A stretch of 64,000 nt of DNA. Origin: Rallus limicola (taxonomy: Eukaryota > Chordata > Aves > Gruiformes > Rallidae). The stretch is taken from NCBI GenBank assembly GCA_022605955.1, contig JAKCOZ010000003.1, forward strand, positions 40,202,761-40,266,760, written 5' to 3'. Made by a program: the position numbers and the translations under genes. The notes below the pieces were generated by a model. The model ran no database searches, had not been told where the DNA came from, and saw nothing but the letters and a program-made list of their open reading frames with translations. Of the stretch, positions 13,503 to 25,745 are shown piece after piece (position 1 is the first letter of the stretch; the number at the start of each line of letters is the position of its first letter).

Positions 13503-16500
13503 GTAATAGTGGTCCAAGGTAAAGATGCTGTGTTTATAAAGTAACTTGAATCAAAAATAGTTTTTTAACTATTTGTAAATTATGAGATCTTTTTGATAGG
13601 ATATGAACTCTTTTCTTTTTGTTATTTGTGGCAGCAAAATACTAAACTGCACACCTAATTCTAAGCATAAATCCATTTCTGCATCTCTCAATGCCTTGCA
13701 GTATCAATACCTGGTGAAATGAATCTCATGCCAATTTACAGTATAAAATCAGTAAATCTCCAAAGAAATATTTGTTTCTGACCTAATCCTGTCCGGAGAT
13801 AAGCTTTATGGGGTAAAGCAAAATCCCTTTTTCCACTACTAGCTAAGGGGAAAACATACAAGCTCTTCCATTGCATATTAATTTTTTGCATATTAAGTAT
13901 TTTTCCTTAAGCATGTAAATTGCAGTTGACAGTGGTAAACTTTCAAAAGTTTTATAAAGACTTACTAGCCTTTTTTTACTTAAAATTGCAAAGAGTACTG
14001 GAGAGACAATTAAAAGCAAACATTTTGAATGAGAAAACTTTTCTCATTATTAATCTTTACTGTGATTGTGCTTTCTACCAAAAGAAAACATCACACTGCT
14101 AAATAATAATTGGTAAAGGGGATACTTCGGATACTTCGTATATTTGGTGTTCTGTAGTGACAGAAACTGCAGGTCAGATGTATGTCCTGTTGCTTTAGAG
14201 AAGTTGAAAGTTTATTTTGCTTTGTGTATGTGCCAGTGAGATGGAAGATTTACCAGTTTCATTGCTGTTTAAGATACGTACACCCAAATGTGGTTACCTA
14301 GTTCTGAAGAGCTACTACTGACATGCTCTGCTTCCTGTTGATGTTGGCTCCTAGCTGTTTTGAAAGGTAGCACTGACTCATAATCCCCCAGCATCAGGCT
14401 GGTTTTGTCCTGAAGCTGTATTTTATACTAAATTTACTGTACTGGAGCATCAAGGCAATCCCAATCACCATTTCATTCCTCTCAAAGGGCATTATGTCAC
14501 ACATGAGATTGGGAGTCGTGCAGCTCTTTGACCTCAGCACAAAATAGTCTTCACTATTTTGCAACAGGTTTAAGAATGCTGATTTATTTTTATTTCATAT
14601 GCACACACAACCCCCTGCCAAAACCGAACCACAACCCCTCACTTCTCTCTCAAGAAACTCAGTTTCCATCACAGACCAATTGCAATCCTGATGTGTTGGC
14701 ATCTGAGTGTACATACTGTTCTGTCCACAAAGCACTTTTACTGGCAAGTATTATCTGGTGATTTACAGTCATATGTCTCACATTTTAATAAGTATAATAA
14801 AGTTCCCATCTGATGCCAGTTAATTAGACTGCTACCTATTTCAGTTAATGAATCAGAATATAAAATATTAAAACATAATGCTGAAATTTTATACTCCTGT
14901 TCTTCTTTACTTGTTTACTCCTGACTTATCTTTTTATTTTAGATATAGTTCTTGAGATCACACAGTTCCACTAGAAGAGAAAATTGGTTAGTATTGTACG
15001 GGGGGTGGGGGTGGGGGGCAGAAATCTCATTCCACTTTCCTCAGTCTGATTAGGAGAAAAAAGACTCTTTACAAGGAGTGATTTTTTTCTACAAACTCTC
15101 AGAAGCAGTTGTTCAGAAATGAGGCAGTCTCACATGAATGAAGAAACAATAGAGTTCGTTCTTTTGTATGTACATTTTGAAAGGGGATAAATAGGTTTTC
15201 TCTAAATAAAAAGCTGTGCATCTTGTGCCTGTATTAACAGTTAAGCAATATGAGTGGGAATCAGACCAGGGATTTTGTTTCTCACACTGTATATGGTATG
15301 CAATGACAAAAATGTAGAACATTTCCATTCTTGACAAAGAACATCCACTTAGTGTGATGAAACACAGAGCTTCAGATTCTCCTTGAATGAGCTTAGGCCT
15401 TACAACCAGAAATTAATTGCCTACTGCTTGAATATGGATTACTTTCAATAAACACTTCAACATAATTCAAAAGAAATTCTCTTGAACTATAGTAGATTTT
15501 TGTCTACAGAGAGCATTTTTGGAAAACAGGGAATATATTTTTCAGACTGTCTGAGCACAGAATTGTGAATCAGGTAAGAAACCCCAGCTATCAAAAGGCT
15601 GGACTCTTGAGTCTGATATATGAATACTCTGATCAAGTGGCTGCTGTAATAGACAAATTGTTAGAAATCAGACTAAGTAAGTGGCCTGTGAACTGTCTGT
15701 CCCAAAACATGTAATAAAGAAAAGGGGAGAAATGCTGGAAAAGAAAGGGGAAAGAAAAGATCCTTAGTATCCTTCCTGGAGTGGTGAGATGAATGCTACT
15801 GACTTAGAAATATTCCTTAACAAGTTTGCTTAAATTTGAGATCACTTGTGAAGAAAGACCATTACAATCACCAAAAAAACCCCCCAAAAAACTTCTAGCA
15901 CATGAAAATACATGTTATTATGGCTTATCCATTCCTACTTAAGGGAAACATATGTTTATTTAACTCAAGCATATATAAACATCCTCAATTACTCCAACTT
16001 GTGAATCAGTAAGGGTAGTGATGACTGAAACAGGTTTAATTTAAAAATAGGTATTGTATATTTTTAAACAACAAAAAACATTGAAAAAATTTTAATAGTG
16101 CTGGAATTGCATTCCTAACCCAAAGGAACCCAAAGTTACCTTTTGTGTAACTTCTTTTGAAGCACAGAAGACTGATGAATTTAACATCATTAGGGGGGTG
16201 AGGAGAAGGTAGAGGAGAGCAATGTTTTACAGGCATACATTCTTCACATAGGCTCAGTAGAATAACCTTGCTGTTCCCACATAGACTCCTTGTGTGGAGG
16301 AAAACAAGTGACCAGCCTAAGTCCTGGGCAGATGAAGAGCAGTCTGGTTTATTGTCTTTAGAATTGGCAACACATACAGGGAGTTGCTCTAGCCACTAGC
16401 ATCATAAAAGAAAAAACACACAGCTGTCAGTTTCCTCATAAAAAAAATCTGTGCTTTCTTTGTCTTGTTGATTTGGTCTGGAGAGTAACATACCTCTGCT

Positions 16501-17255
16501 TATTTTGGATCTGAGTTGTGTTACAAAGTCAGTGATGGACTGTGCTAAATTAATTCTATCGTAAAGGAGAGTAAATGGTTTTCATTAAAAAAGCAAAGCA
16601 TTTTTTAAAATGTGTTTGCATTCTCAGAAGTTTCCTCAAGTCTTAAATTGCAGTTTATTTAGAGATATGTTATTGTCACATAGGACTGTTGGGGAAATTA
16701 GTTCTAGAGCTAGGTTTTGTCTCAGTCATTAGCTAAGCAATAAAAAACCCATGGTGGCTGAATTTTGCATATGGGTAGCAGTTGACTAAATAGTCAATTA
16801 ACTACGTCACTAACATAGCCATTTCTATTTTTATCCAAATTTCTGAAATCATTTAACAACTATGTATCAAATGCACTTGAATTTAATTTTTTTCATGTTC
16901 TGTAATATGAACATAGATCAACAAGACTCGTCTTGTTCACTGCTTTCAGAAAAAAAGCATCAGTTGTCAGCCAAATGGAAAAAGCCAATGTCTAAAATTT
17001 TTAGAGGTAGCTTTATTCTACAAAAGCACCAGCCTATAACTAACTTTAAAAAAAATAAATCTATTTAGGAGCTACTTTCTTCAAGCACATGGTTTATGTT
17101 AGGTTAGGGAGTTCACCCTGGCTGCCAAGTTTAATAAAAGTCAATGTAATTTTTTTTCTTTTAACCAATGGAGTTGAAAACCCCAAATTATAATTTCAGT
17201 TGGAAACTTTTATCAGAAAAAAGCCTTTGTTTTAGTATTGCCTGTCTGAAATAAT
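13503..17255. other. Intergenic, no gene recognised
   Basis: AT-rich sequence with no recognised exon, RNA gene or transposon. A G-rich run of 6, 5 and 6 G separated by single T lies at 15000-15018. A short near-duplication of 'ggatacttcg' lies at about 14120-14138. Confidence 0.45.
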
Positions 17256-18205
17256 GGTGGGGACTGCGGGCGTGGCTTCTGCAAGAAGCTACTATAAGCT
17301 CTCTGCAGGCCCCACAGAGCAAACACCAGCCAACTCAAGGCCGGAGTCACTGTTGACCAAGGCTGAGTCCATCAGCAATGGTCACAGCACCTCTGGGAAT
17401 CACAGTTAGGATTAAAAAAAAAAATGCAAGCAGCCACGTTTTGCCACCAGAGAAGGGAGTGAGAAGATGTAAGGAATTGTGCAGACTGTTCTCTCAGAAA
17501 GCCCCAGGTGCCAGAGAGAAAGATGCCCCTGCAGCCCATGGAGAAACCCATGGTGCAGCGGGTGTCCCACCACAGCCCATGGAAAAGGCCGAGACCCCAC
17601 CTGATGCCTGTGGGGAGGCTCCATGCTGGAGCAGATGAAGACATACAAAAAAGATGCTGTAACCCGCATTGGAGCAAGCCCCTGTCAGCACTTGCAGCCC
17701 AAGGAGAGAGACAGAGACACAGAGATAAGCGAGGGAGAGAAACCCACACCTGAGCAGGTTTGCTGAAGGGGAAGGCTTGTGACCCCATGGAGGACCAGGC
17801 TGGAGCAGTCATTGTGATTTATGACTGCCTGCCATAGCAGTGACCCACACTGGGGCAGCTGGTGAAGCGCTAAAGCCCTGTGGGAAAGGACTCACATTGG
17901 AGAAGTTCATGAAGGTCTGTCTCCCATGGGTAGGACCCCACTGTGCAGTAGGGAAAGGGCGTGAGGAATGTCCCCCCTGGGCCAAGAGGGAAAACAGCTC
18001 ATAAGGAACTGACCGAAACCCCCAGTCCCTGCCCCTCCCTGTGCCACAATGAGTGGGGAAGAAGGGAGCAAAATAATGACTAAAGTGAAGTCTGCTAAGA
18101 ATGGGGGGGTGGGAGGAGTTGCTTTTAGATGTGGCCACACTTCTCATTATCTAACTCTGGTGTCACCGGGTGTGTGTAGTGTAATAAATTAGAGAGTTTT
18201 CTTAC
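17256..18205 (+). mobile_element. Family-1 ERV LTR (copy B), 3'-truncated
   Basis: Plus-strand LTR beginning near 'tggtggggactgcgggcgtg'. Landmarks follow in family order: 'cttctgcaagaagctac', 'ccagccaactcaaggccgga', the 'agaagatgtaaggaattgtg' block, reiterated 'catgctggagcag'-like segments with 'agcccatggagaaaccca', then 'ttggagaagttcatgaaggt' and 'ggaactgaccgaaaccccc'. A possible poly(A) signal AATAAA lies at about 18182. The last roughly 150 bp seen in copies D and E is missing or too diverged to place. Nothing coding is expected in an LTR. Confidence 0.8.
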
Positions 18206-18472
18206 CAGTGGGTTCAGGCTTGTATTCCCTTACAGATTTTTAGACTCCTTCATTGATAATCTCCAGCATTTGAATTTTTCAATCCAAATCTGTCATAGTT
18301 TCAATATTGCTTAATTTCAGAAGAAAAAAAAGTAGAAATAAATTTCTCTGCTTTAATTAATAGAGCTTTTTGAATTCAGAGATTACCTGTGCAATTCATG
18401 CAGCTTGAGAAATTCAACATTTACACAGAGCAACATTCTTTTCTAGATTATTTTTACTAGGTAAACTACTAT

Positions 18473-18815
18473 TGGGGTTTATCCCCAGGTGGCAACTGAG
18501 CACCACATATCTGCTTGCTCACCCCTCCTGTCCTGGAAGGATGGGCAAGAGAAGGAGAAGGCAAAGGTAAATCTTGTGGGTTGGGATAAGGTCAGTTTAC
18601 TGGGACAGCAAAGGAAGTGGAAAATAAGAGCAGCAATACTTCTAGCAGAATATATAAAGCATGTGGTACACAGTGCAATTTCAACACTGCCCAGAAGTCC
18701 AATACGTAGTTCATCCATCCTGGCCAGCTCCCTTTACATACTAAGCATGATGTCATATAGTATGGAATGCATCATTGGCTTGTTTGGGTCAGCTGTCCTG
18801 GCACTGTCCTCTGAT
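18473..18815 (-). mobile_element. Family-2 ERV LTR fragment
   Basis: Reads antisense as 'gggtttatccccaggtggca', 'actgagcaccac', 'cttgctcacccctcctg', 'gtgggttgggataaggtcag', 'agcatgatgtcatatagtat' and 'gtttgggtcagctgtcctgg'. This is the antisense face of a widespread bird LTR whose sense strand ends in '...ggggttaaaccac'. It covers the sense 3' half (R/U5 side) up to the TATA/promoter region. The sense 5' half is absent here, but a piece of it occurs at 24309-24572. Confidence 0.75.
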
Positions 18816-18944
18816 TCAATGAAATGTAATCATGCTGAACAGATTGATGTAGATGTAGCTTAAGAGACAATTAATATAATTTTAATATAAGAATTTTCAT
18901 GTTTTTTAAGAATGGATTAGTTTTGGATTTTAGGAGAATATGGC

Positions 18945-19491
18945 TGTCACTATGTGAGCTGCTCTGTGAGAGCAGCCACAAAACTCAGCCATAAGAGTGC
19001 AACAGCCTTGAAACTAAAGAAAGTGAAGATAGGGGACTCATAAATAGTGAGACCAACTACCAATCAAGAGACAGAGTATATCTTGTTTTCAGCCAAAAGG
19101 GGTTCCTAACCAGTTTGTGCAGGAATGTGTTGTTGAGCTCAGGAATGTGTTTTGGAAACTATGGAGAAGAAACATAAAGACCGTGTGCTGAGAGAGAGGA
19201 AGACATCCAGCCTTCATCCCTGAAGACCACCGGGAGAGCCCCTGAGTGTCCCTGAGCATGCTCTACCTAGGAGGAATTAATGTAAATGAATTCCTGGAAA
19301 TAATTTGCATAACCCTGCCTTTTCTTAGACATTATAATGAAAATGTAGAGTTAATCTGTATAAATATGAGAAATGTGGCTTTAATGGGTGCACACACTGG
19401 GAGGAGCTGTGTGTCCAGCACTGCAATAAAGGATACCTGCTTCATAGTCACCAAGGCTAGTGAGTTTTGATTCTGGCTTTGTGAGGCATCA
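18945..19491 (+). mobile_element. Family-3 ERV solo LTR
   Basis: A TG...CA-bounded stretch of about 550 bp with LTR features in order: a TATA-like 'gtataaatatgag' at about 19358, 'gggtgcacacactgggagga', a poly(A) signal in 'gcactgcaataaaggatacc' (about 19426), and the end 'ggctttgtgaggcatca'. The 'aataaaggatacctgctt...gaggcatca' ending is one I recognise from bird retroviral LTRs. No gag/pol lies beside it, so it is a solo LTR or fragment. I see no clean target duplication, and the 5' boundary may be off by tens of bases. Confidence 0.68.
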
Positions 19492-21662
19492 CCTCTCTCA
19501 TCTTCTGATAAAAATTATCTATATCCTAGCTGAAAACCAGTACAACTACCATTATTAGAATATTAGTAATGCATTTAATTCCACCATAATTTGGAATAGA
19601 TGAGAAAATTTGTATAAAATGTCTTTTACTCCCACCCTCCCACATACCACCACCATCAGCATTTTGTGGTAAATTACTGGCCTTATGCCTGCTTATTCTT
19701 ACAAATTGAAGACTTCAGTCTGTATACTTAACGTATTTTAGATGCTAAATAACTGACACAGTTTTGGTAGCTTGGTTTGGTTAGAAAGCTAGAGTGTGGC
19801 CCATTTAACATTCATCTAATTTTTCATCCTTAAGCTTCACCCCAAATGGTAAGCAAAGCTTCCTCTTCACTGTCCATGGAGACAATAGAGGGGGACTAAT
19901 CCTTGTCATAAAATTTTTTTAAAATGTAGCTTTAGAAGATCTAAACCCCACATAATGCAGTGTTACTCTAAATTGAGAGATCTGCCCAAAACAGTGAAAT
20001 GGGGTAGTTACTAAGTCTCATGCTAAACTGGGATTCTAATATATAAAACCCCAGTCTATAAGATTTCTTCATGTATAATTTCTTCAAATTTGGTTTTTCT
20101 ATCTTGTTTTCATTAAAAGTGCTTTGAAATAGTTTGAAAAGTATAAATACTATACAGAAAACTAGTATAAAAATAATATTGAAAAGTATACAATGTCATT
20201 AGTTTGACAGACTGCTTGGGTTTTTTAGGTTTTTTAAAGAAAGTCATCTCATATTTCCAATTGTACATATATTTATATGCTACTGTTATTGTTGTTGCTA
20301 TTGTTATTATTTGCTACTAGATTAAATCTAAAACATATATATAACATTTAGGTGAGAAAAATGTCTAAGTTGTAGCTACTCTCATGGAGAGAAGTTTGAC
20401 CTGAGATACTTTAGTTTGGAGCAAACTACTCTTTTTTTATATGTCTGGGAAGATTTGGTGTGCTAGTTCAAACCTATGCAATTTTAGAAATGAAACAAAA
20501 TTATACTTTAAGGAAGTGCACTAAAACATGCCATTCTTTCTGAATAATTTGTAATAATAACTAAAGAAAAGCCAAGCCATTTATCTTCCCATCTAGTTGT
20601 ACCTGAAAAGAATTCTGAGTGTCATCTTTGGTTGGAAGTGTATTTTGGAGGAGGCCAAGGAGGTAAAGCAGCAGTACAGAGGAGCGTCTGCAGATGTATT
20701 TATAGCAACATGTCTCCCGGTAGCTTTGCCCATAAATGCAAATACAATGGAAGAATCCTTGTAGAAGCAAAACTGGAGGAGTAACCCTTGTAAGCCTTTT
20801 CTTCCACTCCTCCCAGCACTGTACCATTTGGTTTGGTATTGCTTGTCCCAGCGATATGGTCTCTTCTCTCTCCCTCTCCACTCCTCCCTCCGTCTCTTTC
20901 TCTCTCTCTCACACACACACAAATGAACCTTAACACCTGCCCAGGATGCTTTGTACTCAGATTGCTTTGGCTGGAGCTGTGTCTACCAAAGTGAATAAAA
21001 AAGGGAGGCACTGGGAAGGATGCCCTTCAGGTATATTCTTTTTATAACCAGCTGGGTATTGGTTGACCTTAGCTCAGCTGTGTGGCAGCATAATAAGGAG
21101 AGCTAGTCTGCAAGGACGGATGATGTTTAGACGAACTAACTGTTTAGACTTGATTTGAATGAGATTTAGGGAGCTGTGAATTTTTTGAGGATATAGATTC
21201 TTGAGCTTTGTAGAGCAAATTCTAGCTCCCTACAAAAGAAATCCTTGGTAGGCAGTATTACTTTGGGGATGATAGGCAGTGCTAGTTTTGGGATAAGTTC
21301 CGCAGATAGCTTAAATTTCATGGAGTTCTATTAGAGTTCATTTAACGTGGCTCTAGAGTTTCTGAGGAAAGAAAGGCAGATAGTGTCTGTCTTTCCCATG
21401 GCAGGGGGTACTCTCATGTGGTTCATATGGATGTCATAGGCACAGCGTTCTCCATTGCTCTTCAATTAATCGATAAGTCATGTTATTTCTCATATCTGTA
21501 TGGATAAAGCAAGGCCATTTAGTAGCATGACATTGAGATTGTACAGTATTGAAATTGTGTCCCAACTGTTCTCCTCTAAACTTTATGATTTGTACATTCA
21601 GTGTCACCAGCAATGCAGAAAATGTGAATGTGTCTGAGACAAAACTTAATTAAGCATCTCAA
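19492..21662. other. Intergenic, no gene recognised
   Basis: AT-rich DNA with a TC/AC microsatellite at 20893-20921. Overlapping minus-strand frames at 20561-21011 are driven by that repeat and show no domain. Confidence 0.45.
20893..20921 (+). repeat. (TC)n(AC)n compound microsatellite
   Basis: A pyrimidine TC run passes directly into five to six AC units. Confidence 0.85.
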
Positions 21663-21783
21663 ATATAGAATCATAGAATTGTTTGGCTGGAAAAGACCTT
21701 TAAGGTCATCAAGTCCAACAGTTAATCTAGCACTGCCAAGTCCACCACTAAACCATGGTCCTAAGCACCACATGTTTTAAATG
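21663..21783 (-). mobile_element. CR1 LINE 3' end, first piece of a split copy
   Basis: Begins on the plus strand with the complement of the CR1 tail ('agaatcatagaattg'), then 'ctggaaaagacctttaaggt', 'catcaagtccaac' and 'cactaaaccatggtcctaag'. The CR1 match stops where the family-2 LTR sequence begins at about 21784. A further CR1 piece follows at 22033. Confidence 0.88.
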
Positions 21784-22032
21784 CTGTGGTAGTTCAGCCC
21801 CAAACAGTGTCTGAGCACCACAGGCCGCTTGCTCACTCCCGAGCAAAAGAGACAGAGCCTCTGTGGGTTGTGATAAGGACAGTTTACTAACAAAAATCAC
21901 CATGAAAGGGGAACAGTAACACCCAACTACACTCACACCTGGTGATAACACAGATTACCTTACCATCCAACAATTACAGAGTGCTATACAACACAAGGAC
22001 CGACCAGATACCCCAACTGCACAGACTCCCCT
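21784..22032 (-). mobile_element. Family-2 ERV LTR fragment lying inside a CR1
   Basis: Antisense family-2 landmarks: 'gtggtagttcagccccaaac', 'gtctgagcaccacaggccgc', 'ttgctcactcccgagc' and 'tgtgataaggacagtttact'. The sense 3' end of the LTR lies at the left. It is bounded on both sides by CR1 sequence of the same orientation, so it appears inserted in, or recombined into, that CR1. Confidence 0.65.
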
Positions 22033-22140
22033 GTTATCTGGGAAGAGACCAACACCCACCTCTCTAAGACCACCTTCCAGGTACCTGTAGAAAGCGATGT
22101 CTTTCCTCAGCCTCCTTTTCTCTAGGCTAAATGCTGAGAT
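22033..22140 (-). mobile_element. CR1 LINE, second piece of the split copy
   Basis: Minus-strand CR1 ORF2 end: 'gggaagagaccaacacccac', 'ctttcctcagcctccttttc' and 'tctctaggctaaa'. The stretch that would normally link this to the 3' piece at 21663-21783 (roughly 150-180 bp in other copies) is missing, replaced by the LTR fragment. Confidence 0.8.
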
Positions 22141-23084
22141 CCATTCTGCCTAGATCCACATGTAGGAAGAATTATTTTTGCTTTTCCAAATAGCAGAGTG
22201 ATTTCTAGAGCATGAGGCAACAATAAAATAATGTCCTATTCAGTAGATTTAAATAGGCATCCAAATGGGACGTGGTTTTCTGATGTATGTAAGAGCAGAC
22301 ACTAGGATGCAAGAATAAACCACACTTGATTAGATTGCACACTTCACCCTAACTGCTAATGGTGTACCACAGCATTCCTGGGAAGGAAGCAACTCTGTGG
22401 ATTACAGTCTGCTAGTGGAAACTTTCTGTGACCTAATTGTTTCATATCAAATGTCTTAAGAATGACAGAATGTGGACTTCAAGGGTATATCCAGGGCAGA
22501 AAAAATATCTATCTGAAGTTTTATGCATTGTTCCAATTAAAAGCTTAATCAAATGTTAATGTTAGTAAATGTTGTTAATTAAATTTTGGTATAGAAAATC
22601 CAATCAAAGACATGTGAAAGTTCTTCAGCCTATAATTGTAGAATTAGAACACATAATCTCTGAGTACATGGCATAGCATTTGTTCATGCGTTCTATTCTG
22701 GTTTTCTGACAGTTCCTGTAAGAGTAAGATTACCATGCTAGCTCTGTCCATGATGTCATCATGTATACTGTGATTTTTTTAAACAATGGACTGTAAAATC
22801 CACTTGTAAGACTGGTACAAGCAAATGCACCTGTAGGTATTTAGCTGTAAATATTTATTTCATCTTAAGGATCAGCCCTAGGTAAATTGATGAGCTTATA
22901 CCCAGAGCAAACTATATAGTGCCAATTCTGAGGATTTTGCAGGTGTGTCTGGCTCCTTTATCAGAAAGGGCTGTGAACTGAGTTTAGGAGGGCAGGTGTT
23001 CATGTTGGGTATCACCCTGTGACCAATGTGAATTGAATAGACTGAGCAAACTCAGTTCTCCTGAACAAATGGGAGAAGAGAAGA
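22141..23084. other. Intergenic, no gene recognised
   Basis: AT-rich sequence between CR1 copies. No exon, RNA gene or transposon recognised. Confidence 0.45.
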
Positions 23085-23438
23085 CTCTGGTGAGATCTTA
23101 CAGTGGTCATAGAATACCTGAAGGGGGCCTACAAGAAAGTTGGGGAGGGACTTTTTAGAAGGGCATGTAGTGCTAGGACCAGGAGAGATGGTTTTAAATT
23201 GGAAGGGGTTATATTTCGATTGGATACTAGGAAAAAAAATCTTCACTATGAGGGCGGCGAGGCACTGGAACAGGTTGCCCAAGGAGGTCATGGATGTCCC
23301 CTCCGTGGATAGGAGGTTGGATGGGGCCTTGAGCATCCTGTTCTAATGAGAGGTATCCCTGCCCATGGCAGTGGGGTTGGAACTTGATGATCTTTATGTT
23401 CCCTTCCAACCTTAACCATTCTATAATTCTATGATAAG
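23085..23438 (+). mobile_element. CR1 LINE 3' end
   Basis: Plus-strand CR1 of a subfamily different from the copy at 24937. It reads 'gaatacctgaagggggccta', 'ggcactggaacaggttgccc', 'aaggaggtcatggatgtccc', 'gttggatggggccttgagca', then the UTR 'ggttggaacttgatgatct' and the octamer tail 'attctataattctatgat'. About 350 bp remains, covering the C-terminal ORF2 codons and the short 3' UTR. Confidence 0.9.
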
Positions 23439-23583
23439 ATGTCTGAGATGTAAAACCCACAGTCAGGTGGCTTCACCTCCCAAAATAAGATGAAAAAACC
23501 TTGTGAGTCAAGATAAAGGTAGCTATACAAAGAAAAAACAAAGGCTGCCTGTGGAAGCAAACACAAATACCTTAATAACAAAT

Positions 23584-24300
23584 TCATAGAATGATAGGGG
23601 TTGGAAGGGATCTCTGGAGATCACCTAGTCCAACCCCTCTGCCAGAGCAGGATCATCTAGAGCAGGCTGCACAGGACAGCATCCAGGCTGGTTTTGAGTA
23701 TCTCCAGAGAAGGAGGTTCCACAACCTCACAGGGAAGCCTGTTCTAGTGCTCTGTGCCACCCTCACTCCTCATGTCCAGGTGGAACCTCCCATGTTCAAG
23801 TTTATGCCCATTGCCTCTTGTCCTGTCACTAGGCACCACTAAAAAAAGATTGACCGCATCCTTCTGATGCTGTTGGCTTTCTTGGCAACATAGGACTCCC
23901 AGGTCTTTTTCTATAGAGCTGCCTTCTAGCAGGTCAGCCCCTACCCCATGCTGCTACATGGGGTCATTTGTCCCTATGTTCAGGACCCTTGGTGAATTTT
24001 GTAACATTGTTCATAACTTGTCATAAGAAGTTTCAGTAATACGTGCCCTATTTGAATTTTCTAAGATTACTCTCTAACTCTCCAGCCTGTCCAGATCTCA
24101 CTGGATGGCAGCACAGCCTTCTGGCATGTCAACCACTTGTCCCAGTTTTGTATCATCCACAAACTTACTGAGGGTACACTCTATCCCTTCACCAAAGATA
24201 TTGATGAATATATTGAACATGGCAGGACCCAGGACTTGACCCCTGAGGAACAGGCTTCCAACTAGACACTGATTCACTGATTACAATACTAACCCCTTTC
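23584..24300 (-). mobile_element. CR1 LINE, about 0.7 kb
   Basis: Minus-strand copy. From the left: octamer tail complement 'attcatagaatgatagggg', 'ttggaagggatctctggaga', 'tcacctagtccaacccctct', then ORF2-derived 'tctccagagaaggaggttcc', 'gcccattgcctcttgtcctg', and the upstream region 'cagcctgtccagatctcact', 'gttttgtatcatccacaaac' and 'gaggaacaggcttccaact'. About 24003-24070 does not match the rest and looks like a small insertion or a badly worn patch. It runs almost directly into the family-2 LTR piece at 24309. Confidence 0.85.
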
Positions 24301-24308
24301 TCTTAGCT

Positions 24309-24572
24309 TTTACTGCTGAGCAGAGGTCATATCATATGGACTATCCCTTTGATCACTGTACATCAGCTGTCCCTTCCCTATCTCTTGCTTACCCCAAGCC
24401 TCCTGATCTTTGCCAGGAAGGGTTAGAAGACCGAAGTGATGCTGTGGCAGCACTGTTGCCAAAACAGACTGGTGTGTCATCAACACCCTTTTCTTCTAGG
24501 AATACAAAGCACAGCACTCCCATGGCTGCTGTGGGGAAAGTTAACTCCATCCCCACCAGAACCTATATGCCA
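24309..24572 (-). mobile_element. Family-2 ERV LTR fragment (sense 5' half)
   Basis: Antisense landmarks: 'aggtcatatcatatggacta', 'tccctttgatcactgtacat', 'cagctgtcccttccctat', 'tcatcaacacccttttcttc' and the end 'gggaaagttaactccatccc'. This matches the sense LTR start (GGCTGGGATAGAGTTAATTTTC-like). It complements the piece at 18473-18815, which has the other half. Confidence 0.68.
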
Positions 24573-24936
24573 GCTATGGATGATACAGTAGTGGGTCAGT
24601 GGTGCAAGTTTTTGTGAACTAGTTTTGTCAGTTTTCACCCCACTACCAAATTAGACTCCTAGACAATTAAAAAAAAATAATAAAAAAAAAATCTATGAGA
24701 TTCATACACTTTTAAAGAAGAGCTGGAGGAGGTGCTATGGGAGCTTATGGGAAGTATTTGTTTAAAATGCTTTTTATGTGCATGATTTGGATAGTTCTGC
24801 AGAAGACTGCAGTACAGGGAAGAAGAGTAGATCCATATCCTGGAGTCAAACCTACCACACTGATCAAGCTCTGTTATTGTCTGAGAGTAACTGCAAGAGA
24901 ATATGAAAATATTAAAGAAATGTTATGATACCTGAA

Positions 24937-25745
24937 CAGTCTGGACTGATGGGCTGAGACCAATGGGATGAGGTTTAACAATGCCAAGTGTAGAGTGGTG
25001 CACATGGCACATAACAACCCCATGCAGCACTACAGGCTTGGGGGAGACTGTCTGGAGAGCTGTCAGGCAGAGAAGGACCTGGGGTGTTGGTTGGCTGCTG
25101 ACTGAATATGAGCCAGCAGTGTGCCCAGGTGGCCAGGAAGGCCAATGGCATCCTGGCTCGTATCAAAAACAGTGTGGCCAGTAGCTTTAGGGAGGTGATT
25201 GTGCCCCTGGACTCTGCATTGATGAGGCCTGTACCTTGAGTGCTGTGTCCAGTTCTGGGCTCCTCACCATAAGAAGAACACTGAGGTCCTTGAGTGAGTC
25301 CAGAGAAGGGCAGCCAGGCTGGTGAAGGGGCTGGAGGGCAAATCCTATGAGGAGCAGCTGAGGGAGCTGGGGATGTTTAGCCTGGAGAAGAGGAAGCTGA
25401 GGGACCCCTTATCACCATCTACAACTACCTGAAGGGAGGTTGTAGAGAGGTAGGTGATGGTCTCTTCAGCCAGGTGCCAGGAGATAGGACAAGGGGAAAT
25501 GGCACAAAGCTGTGCCAGGGCAGGGTCAGATCAGATGTTAGGAAAAAAAGTTTCACTGAAAGAGCTGTCAGAGCCTGGAACAGGCTGCCCAGGGAGGTGG
25601 TTGAGTCACCAGCCCTGGATGTATGGTGACTTTAAAAAAAGGGTAGATGAGGTACTTAGGGATGTGGTTTAGCATAAGACAGGAACGGTTGGACCTGATG
25701 ATCTTAAAGGTCTTTTCCAACCTTGTGATTCTGTGATTCTGTGAT
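24937..25745 (+). mobile_element. CR1 LINE, about 0.8 kb, with flanking 11-bp repeat
   Basis: Plus-strand CR1 with the C-terminal third of ORF2 and the 3' UTR: 'gtagagtggtgcacatggca', 'cataacaaccccatgcag', 'ccagcagtgtgcccaggtgg', 'tgaagggaggttgtagagag', 'aacaggctgcccagggaggt', 'gttggacctgatgatcttaa', and the octamer tail 'gtgattctgtgattctgtga'. ORF2 is broken by frameshifts and stops. The sequence 'tgatacctgaa' stands at both ends (24926-24936 and 25742-25752) and looks like a target-site duplication. Confidence 0.93.

Noticed and set aside
15000..15018. G-quadruplex at the G6-T-G5-T-G6 run
   Set aside because: There are only three G runs. A standard four-run motif would need one run to supply two tracts without a loop, so it is noted only as G-rich.
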